The notes below the pieces were generated by a model. It saw only the letters and a program-made list of their open reading frames with translations, was not told where the DNA came from and made no database searches. From contig JAJRVH010000226.1 of the NCBI GenBank assembly GCA_021545625.1, forward strand, positions 1 to 6,626: DNA of 6,626 bases. Direction: 5' to 3'. Positions within the stretch are counted from its first letter, which is position 1. The number at the start of each line of letters is the position of its first letter. Shown piece after piece: positions 1 to 5,331 of the stretch. The position numbers and the translations under genes are program-made. The stretch is from Zetaproteobacteria bacterium (GTDB taxonomy: Bacteria; Pseudomonadota; Zetaproteobacteria; Mariprofundales; Mariprofundaceae).

Positions 1-434
1 GGTACAAAGCCAGCTGCTGGCGATATAATCCAACCCGATGCAGAATCACCATAAACATTCAAGGTGCCATTTGGATCCTGGCTGAAATATACGTCGCTAC
101 TGATTGGAGGAAGAGGAGCCCCATTTGATAACGTTCCAGTGATTGTAACAGTATGCATTGATCTGGCCGTTCCGGTCGGGTCAGGAGGACTAGCATTCGT
201 TGAAATCAAAGATGTGGCTGAGCCCGTTGTAAGCGAGATGGTGCTTGCTCCTGCCGTCACGCTCCCTGTCACGGTGTATTGGATACGATCCCCATTAGCG
301 AATGTTCTTAATGTATTGGTGGCAATCGGCCTTGATGTTGGCGGCGTAGGCACAGCAACCCCGCTGCTGCCACCGCCACACCCAGAAACAAATGAGCCTA
401 GCGCTATCGCCAGTAGCAAACTGATTTTCCGCAT
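1..434 (-). CDS. Putative secreted lipoprotein, N-terminal part (runs off the left edge)
   Basis: Reading the minus strand from the ATG at 434-432 gives 144 open codons to the window edge with no stop. The first 19 residues, MRKISLLLAIALGSFVSGC, form a textbook lipoprotein signal peptide: positive n-region, hydrophobic core, and lipobox V16-S17-G18-C19. Gly at +2 after the cysteine gives no inner-membrane retention signal, so outer-membrane anchoring is the likely fate. The mature part begins with a Gly/Ser- and Pro/Thr-rich linker (about residues 20-36). It continues as a Thr/Ser/Gly-rich, apparently beta-rich stretch with elements such as RIQYTVTG and HTVTITGTLSNG, which resembles a bacterial surface-domain fold, but I recognise no named family. 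A strong Shine-Dalgarno (GGAGGAGGGG) lies just upstream, and a near-consensus promoter lies at 469-498. GC content is lower than in the rest of the window, which may indicate acquired or fast-evolving DNA. The gene is incomplete, so function is unknown; export as a lipoprotein is well supported. Confidence 0.85.
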   Translation of the reverse strand, partial: MRKISLLLAIALGSFVSGCGGGSSGVAVPTPPTSRPIATNTLRTFANGDRIQYTVTGSVTAGASTISLTTGSATSLISTNASPPDPTGTARSMHTVTITGTLSNGAPLPPISSDVYFSQDPNGTLNVYGDSASGWIISPAAGFV

Positions 435-437
435 ATT

Positions 438-448
438 CCCCTCCTCCA
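438..448 (-). promoter_or_regulatory. Strong ribosome binding site of the lipoprotein gene
   Basis: The minus strand reads GGAGGAGGGGAAT immediately before the ATG. This is an extended purine-rich Shine-Dalgarno sequence at normal spacing. It fixes the lipoprotein start at 434 and argues that the minus strand, not the overlapping plus-strand frame, is the coding strand here. Confidence 0.75.
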
Positions 449-468
449 AGCAATCAATCATATTGGCG

Positions 469-498
469 ACTATAGTCCATTGAACACTTGGCCGTCAA
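469..498 (-). promoter_or_regulatory. Sigma70-type promoter of the lipoprotein gene
   Basis: On the minus strand, TTGACG (493-498) and TATAGT (469-474) are separated by 18 bases. Each hexamer matches the consensus at 5 of 6 positions. Transcription would begin near 462 and leave a leader of about 28 nt before the ATG at 434, with the ribosome binding site inside it. The match and its placement are seen directly; activity is inferred. Confidence 0.7.
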
Positions 499-567
499 AG
501 ACACGTTAAAACTATGCAAACGGCTCGCTCACGTACTTCCGGGGAATATTTTGCTTGTGTGTTCATC

Positions 568-593
568 GGCTAATCCTCTCAAGAGTTTTAGCC
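568..593. repeat. Imperfect hairpin in the low-GC intergenic region
   Basis: GGCTAA (568-573) pairs with TTAGCC (588-593). After a 2x2 mismatch an inner CTC/GAG stem closes a TCAA tetraloop. Neither strand has a T-run after the stem, so it does not look like a standard Rho-independent terminator. It lies close to the change from low-GC to high-GC sequence. Its role is unknown; it could be a weak terminator, a recombination remnant or chance. Confidence 0.4.
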
Positions 594-616
594 TCCGACA
601 AACCCGGGGCGATTCA

Positions 617-739
617 ATGTTGCCCGGGCCGTTGCGCGACTTGCCGGCGCGGGCCGACGGCTATCCGCTCAGGATATCGGAAGCGGTGAAGCAGCTGGCC
701 GATGAGGTGGACCGGAACCGGCGGGCGGGGAGTGTGTGA
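617..739 (+). CDS. Short GC-rich ORF, possible small gene or 3' remnant of a lost gene
   Basis: From the ATG at 617 this frame encodes 40 residues ending in a TGA at 737-739, six bases from the tRNA gene. Codon use (CCG, CTG, GCG, GTG, GAC, CGG) matches the host genes to the right and not the low-GC DNA to its left. The C-terminal half, around RISEAVKQLADEVDRNR, looks like an amphipathic helix of a real protein. The ribosome binding site is poor (only a GGGG run at 606-609). The frame stays open further left to a TTG at 488, but the sequence before about 600 loses the host codon pattern. It could be a small gene, or the tail of a host gene whose front was replaced by the low-GC segment. I do not recognise the family. 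A non-coding chance ORF is also possible. Confidence 0.3.
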   Translation: MLPGPLRDLPARADGYPLRISEAVKQLADEVDRNRRAGSV

Positions 740-744
740 AGGAA

Positions 745-831
745 TGGTACCGGGAGCCGGAGTCGAACCGGCACGCCCGCAAGGGCACCAGATTTTGAGT
801 CTGGCGTGTCTACCAATTTCACCATCCCGGC
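745..831 (-). tRNA. tRNA-Leu, anticodon CAA
   Basis: The minus strand folds as an 87-nt class II tRNA. The acceptor GCCGGGA pairs with TCCCGGT (G1:U72 wobble, as in E. coli tRNA-Leu(UAA)), followed by A73 and an encoded CCA at 747-745. The D region is GTGAAATTGGTAGACAC. The anticodon stem is CCAGA/TCTGG with loop CTCAAAA, giving anticodon CAA at 797-795, which reads UUG. A long variable arm has a GCCC/GGGC stem with a TTGC loop, diagnostic of Leu/Ser type. The T arm is GCCGG/CCGGC with loop TTCGACT. A37/A38 after a CAA anticodon is a typical target context for MiaA (i6A37), the enzyme probably encoded at the right end of the window. No clear terminator is visible after the gene. Confidence 0.97.
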
Positions 832-864
832 ATTGCATCGAAGGGCGAGGTAAAGACGCGCCGA

Positions 865-893
865 AGCATTGTCGCGCATGCCGGGACTGTCAA
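865..893 (-). promoter_or_regulatory. Promoter of tRNA-Leu
   Basis: On the minus strand a perfect TTGACA (888-893) is followed 17 bases later by AATGCT (865-870), which keeps the key A2, T3 and T6 of the -10 box. The bases after it, TCGGCGCG, form a GC-rich discriminator typical of stable-RNA promoters under stringent control. The start would be near 858 and the leader about 27 nt. The box is seen directly; stringent control is inferred. Confidence 0.6.
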
Positions 894-915
894 GCACAAG
901 GCCTGTCCGGCGGGC

Positions 916-943
916 TTGCATTCCTGCCCGGAGCGATAAGGAT
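916..943 (+). promoter_or_regulatory. Weak candidate promoter for the ubiH operon
   Basis: TTGCAT (916-921) is followed 16 bases later by AAGGAT (938-943, overlapping TAAGGA one base earlier). This is a poor sigma70 match, but it is the best pair I find between the tRNA gene and the ubiH start. It would give a leader of roughly 25 nt. It is back to back with the tRNA-Leu promoter. Confidence 0.22.
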
Positions 944-976
944 GTCAGCATCCGCAGACGGGTCGGGAGCCAGGGA

Positions 977-2224
977 TTGAACGCAGGAAGCAGAACAGAG
1001 GTTGATGTCGTGATTGTCGGCGGCGGGGCAGTGGGCGCCACGCTGGCGCTTTCGCTGTCGAGGCTGGATTTCAGGGTGGCACTGGTCGAGCTGCGCGCTC
1101 CCGTGTTCGCCTCGTCCAGCCCCGAGCGCGTGATCGCGCTGAATTACGGTTCCCGCGTCCATCTCGAACGGCTGGGCCTGTGGTCGCAGATGGCCGATAC
1201 GGGCGCCGGCGTGATCCGGCATATCGTCGTCGGCGAGCCGGATGGCGACGGCCGCGTGGACATGGATGCGGCCGAGGCCCCCCCTTGCCCGTCCGGGCGT
1301 CCGCCCGAAGCGCTCGGCTATGTGCTGGAAATGGGGCCGATGCTGGAGCCGGTCTACCGGCAGCTGGAGGCATCGCCGGTCGAATTGTGCATGCCGGCCT
1401 CGGTGCGGTCGCTGCGCATCGGTGAGGACGCCGTCGAGGTCGATATCCATGGCCGGGATGCCGCCCGGACCCTGCGCGCCCCGCTGCTGGTCGGCGCGGA
1501 CGGCACCCACAGCCAGATTCGCCGCATGGCCGGCATCACGACGCGTGGCTGGGACTACAACCGGTTCGGCATCGTCGCCTCGGTACGCTGCGAACGGCCG
1601 CATGCCGATACGGCGTTTGAATGCTTCCGCAAAGACGGGCCACTGGCCTTTCTGCCCCTGGCCGACGGACGCTATTCCATTGTCTGGGCCGTGCCGCCTT
1701 CGACGGCGCACCAGCTGCTTTCCATCGACGATGCATCCTTCGTGCGCGCACTGGCCCGCGCCGCCGGGCCCGAACTGTTGCGGAGACTGGGGGGCATCGT
1801 CGAAACATCCGGGCGCACGGCCTTTCCGCTGGAGCTGACCATCGCCAGCCGGTTTGCCGCCGGGCGCGTGGCCTTGGTCGGCAACGCCGCGCATACCGTG
1901 CATCCGGTTGCCGGCCAGGGCATGAATCTCGGCCTGCGCGATGTCGAGGTTCTGGTCGGCGAGCTGTCCGGCGAACTGGGGCGGCGCGATCCCGGCCAAT
2001 CCATTGTCATGCAGGCCTATGCCGAGCGGCGGCGCGTGGATACGCTGGCCGTCGCGGCCTTTACCGAATCGATGCTGCATGTGTTCGGAAGCCCGCTTCC
2101 CGGCATGAAGTGGCTGCGCGCCCGCGGTCTGGATACGATGGAGCGCTGGGCGGGCCTGAAGGATCTGTTGCTGACGCATGCGGCCGGCATGTCGCAGATG
2201 CCGGCCGGGGAGGAGGGCGCATGA
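977..2224 (+). CDS. ubiH: UbiH: 2-octaprenyl-6-methoxyphenol hydroxylase (ubiquinone biosynthesis)
   Basis: FAD-dependent aromatic monooxygenase of the UbiH/COQ6 family, 415 residues, the normal family length. Family members use O2 and reduced flavin to hydroxylate the ubiquinone ring precursor, on the cytoplasmic side of the membrane with the Ubi complex. Motifs in order: FAD-binding VIVGGGAVG (G15, G17, G20), an acidic residue E38 ending the second strand, the DG motif GADGTHSQIRRMAG (D175), and near the C-terminus GNAAHTVHPVAGQGMNLG from G302. The GN form (N303) instead of GD is also what E. coli UbiH has, which supports this family member over UbiI or UbiF. I choose the TTG at 977 because GGGAG (965-969) sits 7 nt upstream and the protein then begins MNAGSRTEVDVV, just before the FAD strand; the frame is open back to a TTG at 869 and an ATG at 878, but the added residues are Arg-rich and unlike the family. 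It overlaps the next gene by 4 nt. Confidence 0.9.
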   Translation: MNAGSRTEVDVVIVGGGAVGATLALSLSRLDFRVALVELRAPVFASSSPERVIALNYGSRVHLERLGLWSQMADTGAGVIRHIVVGEPDGDGRVDMDAAEAPPCPSGRPPEALGYVLEMGPMLEPVYRQLEASPVELCMPASVRSLRIGEDAVEVDIHGRDAARTLRAPLLVGADGTHSQIRRMAGITTRGWDYNRFGIVASVRCERPHADTAFECFRKDGPLAFLPLADGRYSIVWAVPPSTAHQLLSIDDASFVRALARAAGPELLRRLGGIVETSGRTAFPLELTIASRFAAGRVALVGNAAHTVHPVAGQGMNLGLRDVEVLVGELSGELGRRDPGQSIVMQAYAERRRVDTLAVAAFTESMLHVFGSPLPGMKWLRARGLDTMERWAGLKDLLLTHAAGMSQMPAGEEGA

Positions 2225-3429
2225 ACGCGCATCAGGAAAGCTGCGATGTCATCATTGTCGGCGGCGGCATGGTCGGCCTGGCGCTGGCCTGCGCGCTGAA
2301 ACACAGCGGCCTGCATATCGTGCTGATTGAACGTCGGGAAGCGACGGTGCGCGAGTCGCTGGGTCGGGACTGCCGGGTGTCGGCGATTGTGCGCGGCAAT
2401 GTCCGCATTCTCGAGGGACTGGGGGTCTGGCCGTATCTGGAGCAGTCGGCCGGGCCGATACGGGCCATGCGCATCTGGGACAACCAGGAGCCGGGCGGCA
2501 TCCGCTTCGATGCGGCCGAGATCGGCGAGGATGCGCTCGGCTTTCTGGTCGAGAATTCACAGCTGCAGAAGGCCATGCATCGCTGTCTGCTCGATGCGGA
2601 ACATGTCGAATATCTGTGCCCGGCCGAACTGGAACGCGTTGCATGGACGGATGAGTCGGTGCGGGCGACGCTGAAGGACGGCACGGCATGGACCGCGCCG
2701 CTGATTGTCGGCGCCGATGGCGGCCGTTCCTGGCTGCGCGGGAAGGCCGGTATCGACTGCCATCAGCGCGATTTCAGGCAGCAGGGCATCGTCGCCACGG
2801 TGCGCCCCGAGCGGGGGCATGCCGGCGTGGCCTATCAGCGCTTTCTGCCGACCGGTCCCCTGGCCATGCTGCCGATGAGCGGGGGGCTGTGCTCGATTGT
2901 CTGGAGCGCGGACGATGACGAGGCCGGCCGCCTGATGGCCATGGACGATGATGCGTTTCTGGAGGCGCTGAACGCGACCTTCGGGCCGGTGCTGGGGCGT
3001 CTGGTCGGGACCGGCGCGCGGGCGGCCTTTCCCCTGAAGGCGCAACTGGCCCGGCATATCGTGCGTCCGCGCCTGGCCCTGATCGGCGATGCGGCCCATA
3101 CCGTGCATCCGCTGGCCGGGCTTGGCGTGAATCTCGGGCTGCGCGATGCGATGGTGCTGGCGCAGGAAATTGTCGATGCCCGCCGGTTTGACGAAGACTG
3201 GGGCGAATTGTCCGTGCTGAACCGCTATATGAAACAGCGCCTGCCCGATGTGCTGGCCGTGATGGGGGCGATGGAGGGATTCCACCAGCTCTTTACGCGC
3301 GATGTCCCGGGCCTGAAGCTGTTGCGCGGCGCCGGCATGCGGCTGGTCGGCAACAGCGGCGCGATCAAGCATTTGCTGATGCGCAATTCGACAGGCCTGA
3401 GCCTGCCCGTGCCGCGCCAGATCGGCTGA
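2221..3429 (+). CDS. Second ubiquinone-biosynthesis FAD hydroxylase (UbiI/UbiF/VisC type)
   Basis: A 402-residue paralogue of the preceding gene, with FAD-binding IIVGGGMVG (G14, G16, G19), the DG motif GADGGRSWLRGKAG (D166), and the full GD motif GDAAHTVHPLAGLGVNLG (G289, D290). The GD form, the length and the neighbour make a ubiquinone-ring hydroxylase the clear assignment. Which carbon it attacks (C5 as in UbiI/VisC or C6 as in UbiF) cannot be settled by eye, so no symbol is given. The ATG at 2221 has a strong Shine-Dalgarno, GGGGAGGAGGG (2207-2217), and overlaps the ubiH stop as ATGA, so the two are surely co-transcribed and translationally coupled. In E. coli the ubiH and ubiI genes are also adjacent, in that case in the order ubiH-ubiI. 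The frame is open upstream to 1621, but that part is out-of-frame ubiH sequence rich in Arg and Ala and is not part of the protein. Confidence 0.9.
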   Translation: MNAHQESCDVIIVGGGMVGLALACALKHSGLHIVLIERREATVRESLGRDCRVSAIVRGNVRILEGLGVWPYLEQSAGPIRAMRIWDNQEPGGIRFDAAEIGEDALGFLVENSQLQKAMHRCLLDAEHVEYLCPAELERVAWTDESVRATLKDGTAWTAPLIVGADGGRSWLRGKAGIDCHQRDFRQQGIVATVRPERGHAGVAYQRFLPTGPLAMLPMSGGLCSIVWSADDDEAGRLMAMDDDAFLEALNATFGPVLGRLVGTGARAAFPLKAQLARHIVRPRLALIGDAAHTVHPLAGLGVNLGLRDAMVLAQEIVDARRFDEDWGELSVLNRYMKQRLPDVLAVMGAMEGFHQLFTRDVPGLKLLRGAGMRLVGNSGAIKHLLMRNSTGLSLPVPRQIG

Positions 3430-3436
3430 TTTTTCG

Positions 3437-5239
3437 GTGCCCGATTCCCTGATCCATATCCTGCCGCCGCAGGTGGCCAACCAGATTGCCGCCGGCGAGG
3501 TGGTCGAGCGGCCGGCTTCGGTCGTCAAGGAACTGGTTGAGAACAGCATCGATGCCGGCGCGACGAAGATCAGCGTGCGCATCGACAGGGCAGGCAAGAA
3601 ACGCATCGAGGTCGAGGACGACGGCTGCGGCATGTCCGATATCGACGCGGTGCTGGCGCTGAAGCGGCATGCGACGAGCAAGATCGCCTCGTCCGGGGAT
3701 CTGCACCGGATCGCGTCGCACGGCTTTCGCGGCGAGGCGTTGCCGTCGATCGCGTCGGTATCGCGTTTTCGCATGCAGACGGCGCGGCCGGGCAGTCACG
3801 CGGGAACCGAGGTACGGGTCGATGGCGGCGGCGAGCCCGTCGTGCGACCGGCCGCGCCGCGGCAGGGAACGCGCATCGAGATCCTCGACCTGTTTCTGAA
3901 TACGCCGGCCCGGCTGCGTTTCATGCGCACCGACAAAACCGAGGAGGCGGCCATCGTTGAGGTGATGCGCGGGCTGGCCCTGGCCCATGCCGGCATCGCC
4001 TTCAGCCTGCTGCTGGACGGTCGCAAGCGCCTGGATGTGTCGGCGCAGGACAATGCGGCGCGCGTGATGGCGATCATGGGCAGGGATTTTTCCGACAACT
4101 GCATCGAGCAGCGGCTCGAACACGAGGGCATGCAGCTGACGGCCTGGCTCGGCCTGCCGACCTTCCACCACCGCGATGCCGGTCGCATGTTTTTCCTGCT
4201 CAACGGACGCGTGATCCGCGACAAACAGCTGATCGCGGCCCTCAGGGCCGGTTATCGCGACGTGATGTTCCACGACCGTTATCCCGTTGCCGTGATTCGC
4301 ATCGATATGGATCCGGCCGATGTCGACGTGAACGTGCATCCGGCCAAGCGGGAGGTGCGTTTCCGTTCCCCGCAGGCGGTTCGGGCCGGCGTCGTGGCCT
4401 GCGTGCGGGCCGCGATCGAGCGCATGGGGCAAACGGTGTCGTCGCTGCCGGCGCGTCAGGCGCTGCACGCGATGCAGCCGGAAGCCCGCGAGCGGGCCGC
4501 TACGGAATATCGTCCTTCTTCTGAACCGGGCCGGTTCAGGGCTTCCGCATCCGGAGGGCGGGCCTCTCCGGATGTCCGGCGCATGCTGTTTTCCTCCCGC
4601 GGCCTGACGCAACAGGCCGGCTCGCCGGACACGGCGCCCGATCTCGGACAGGCGCTGACCCAGATTCACCGCTGCTATATTCTCGCGCAGACCGGCGACG
4701 GCATCGTGCTGGTCGATCAGCACGCCGCCCACGAACGTATCCGCTACGAGCATCTGAAGCGGCAGCTGGGCGGCGGGCGGCTGACTTCCCAGCCGTTGCT
4801 GACGCCGGTGCTCTGGGATCCGGCCGCCCGGGGGCAGGATGCGCTGCTGGCCTGGCTGCAGGAGCATGACGGGGCGCTGGCGCCGTTCGGCGTCGATCTG
4901 GATGTCGGGGAGCAGGTTGCAATCCGGGCCGTGCCCGCCCTGCTGGCCGAGGAATCACCGCTGTCGCTGGTCGAGGAACTGGTCGATGCCTGCATGCTGA
5001 CCGGGATCGGCGGAGAGGGGGGCGAAAGCGGCCTGGGCAGGGTGCTCGAGCGCTGGCTCGGCAACCGCGCCTGCAAGGGCTCGATCAAGTCCGGGCGCGG
5101 CATGTCGCACGAGGAGCAGCAGGCCCTGCTGCGCGAAATGGAACGCACGCCGAATATCGCCCAGTGCAATCACGGGCGCCCGACCTATGTCCGCCTGTCG
5201 CTGAACGAGCTGGATCGGTTGTTCGGAAGAAGTGAATAG
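3437..5239 (+). CDS. mutL: DNA mismatch repair protein MutL, endonuclease-type
   Basis: A 600-residue MutL that couples MutS mismatch recognition to strand removal. The N-terminal GHKL ATPase has KELVENSIDAGA (E32 equals catalytic E29 of E. coli; N36 binds Mg-ATP), DDGCGM (61-66), GFRGEAL (96-102), LFLNTPARLRFM, and the conserved VDVNVHPAKREVRF closing the ATPase/transducer region. A Ser/Arg/Pro-rich linker spans roughly 335-405. The C-terminal dimerisation domain has DQHAAHERIRYE (427-438, fits DQHAx2Ex4E), ACK (545-547) and CNHGRP (577-582). These are the metal-binding motifs of nicking MutL proteins, absent from E. coli MutL. QPLLTPV at 452-458 fits the clamp-binding pattern Q-x-x-L-x-P. 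The GTG start at 3437 gives the family N-terminus (MPDSLIHILPPQVANQIAAG); its ribosome binding site is weak and it lies 7 nt after the previous stop, so translational coupling is likely. Confidence 0.97.
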   Translation: MPDSLIHILPPQVANQIAAGEVVERPASVVKELVENSIDAGATKISVRIDRAGKKRIEVEDDGCGMSDIDAVLALKRHATSKIASSGDLHRIASHGFRGEALPSIASVSRFRMQTARPGSHAGTEVRVDGGGEPVVRPAAPRQGTRIEILDLFLNTPARLRFMRTDKTEEAAIVEVMRGLALAHAGIAFSLLLDGRKRLDVSAQDNAARVMAIMGRDFSDNCIEQRLEHEGMQLTAWLGLPTFHHRDAGRMFFLLNGRVIRDKQLIAALRAGYRDVMFHDRYPVAVIRIDMDPADVDVNVHPAKREVRFRSPQAVRAGVVACVRAAIERMGQTVSSLPARQALHAMQPEARERAATEYRPSSEPGRFRASASGGRASPDVRRMLFSSRGLTQQAGSPDTAPDLGQALTQIHRCYILAQTGDGIVLVDQHAAHERIRYEHLKRQLGGGRLTSQPLLTPVLWDPAARGQDALLAWLQEHDGALAPFGVDLDVGEQVAIRAVPALLAEESPLSLVEELVDACMLTGIGGEGGESGLGRVLERWLGNRACKGSIKSGRGMSHEEQQALLREMERTPNIAQCNHGRPTYVRLSLNELDRLFGRSE

Positions 5240-5246
5240 ATATAAA
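5219..5246 (+). promoter_or_regulatory. Candidate promoter at the mutL 3' end, for the antiporter gene
   Basis: TTGTTC (5219-5224) and TATAAA (5241-5246) are 16 bases apart; the -10 box matches 5 of 6 positions and the -35 box 3 of 6. The 92-nt gap from 5240 to 5331 is the only AT-rich stretch in the plus-strand gene block, and it interrupts otherwise near-continuous coding. An imperfect inverted pairing, AGATATAAAA (5238-5247) with TTTTATCTT (5262-5270), also falls here but is not a convincing terminator. The antiporter may therefore be transcribed separately from mutL. Confidence 0.3.
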
Positions 5247-5331
5247 AACAACATCTTACGCTTTTATCTTCCAGTATCGCATGAATATTCCGGCCATGAT
5301 TTGGCGAAAGATCTAGGCTAGACTCCGGCGC

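Noticed and set aside
64..483. Plus-strand ORF of 139 codons over the lipoprotein region
   Set aside because: It is antisense to the lipoprotein frame, which has a signal peptide, lipobox, ribosome binding site and promoter. The plus-strand ORF has none of these.
560..610. Possible integron attC site around the hairpin
   Set aside because: No convincing GTTRRRY and RYYYAAC core pair flanks the hairpin, and the lipoprotein gene has its own promoter, which is unusual for cassettes.
700..745. Terminator or attachment-site repeat at the tRNA-Leu 3' side
   Set aside because: No stem with a T-run and no second copy of the tRNA 3' end is visible in the window.
614..1041. Minus-strand ORFs of 74 and 126 codons crossing the tRNA-Leu gene
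   Set aside because: They translate straight through a well-folded tRNA and into the antisense of ubiH, so they are chance frames.
890..2179. 429-codon ORF antisense to ubiH
   Set aside because: Its protein is rich in His, Gln, Arg and Gly, as expected for the mirror frame of a GC-rich gene. No recognisable domain; ubiH on the plus strand is certain.
1621..2220. In-frame upstream extension of the second hydroxylase to 1621
   Set aside because: The extra 200 residues are the shifted frame of ubiH, Arg/Ala-rich and unlike the family. The ATG at 2221 has a strong ribosome binding site and puts the FAD motif at the usual place.
2557..4867. Two long minus-strand ORFs (405 and 500 codons) antisense to the second hydroxylase gene and mutL
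   Set aside because: Same mirror-frame composition, no domain or start signal, and they cover well-conserved plus-strand genes.
5238..5270. Possible terminator after mutL (AGATATAAAA with TTTTATCTT)
   Set aside because: The pairing is imperfect and AT-only, with no GC stem, so it would not form a stable Rho-independent terminator.
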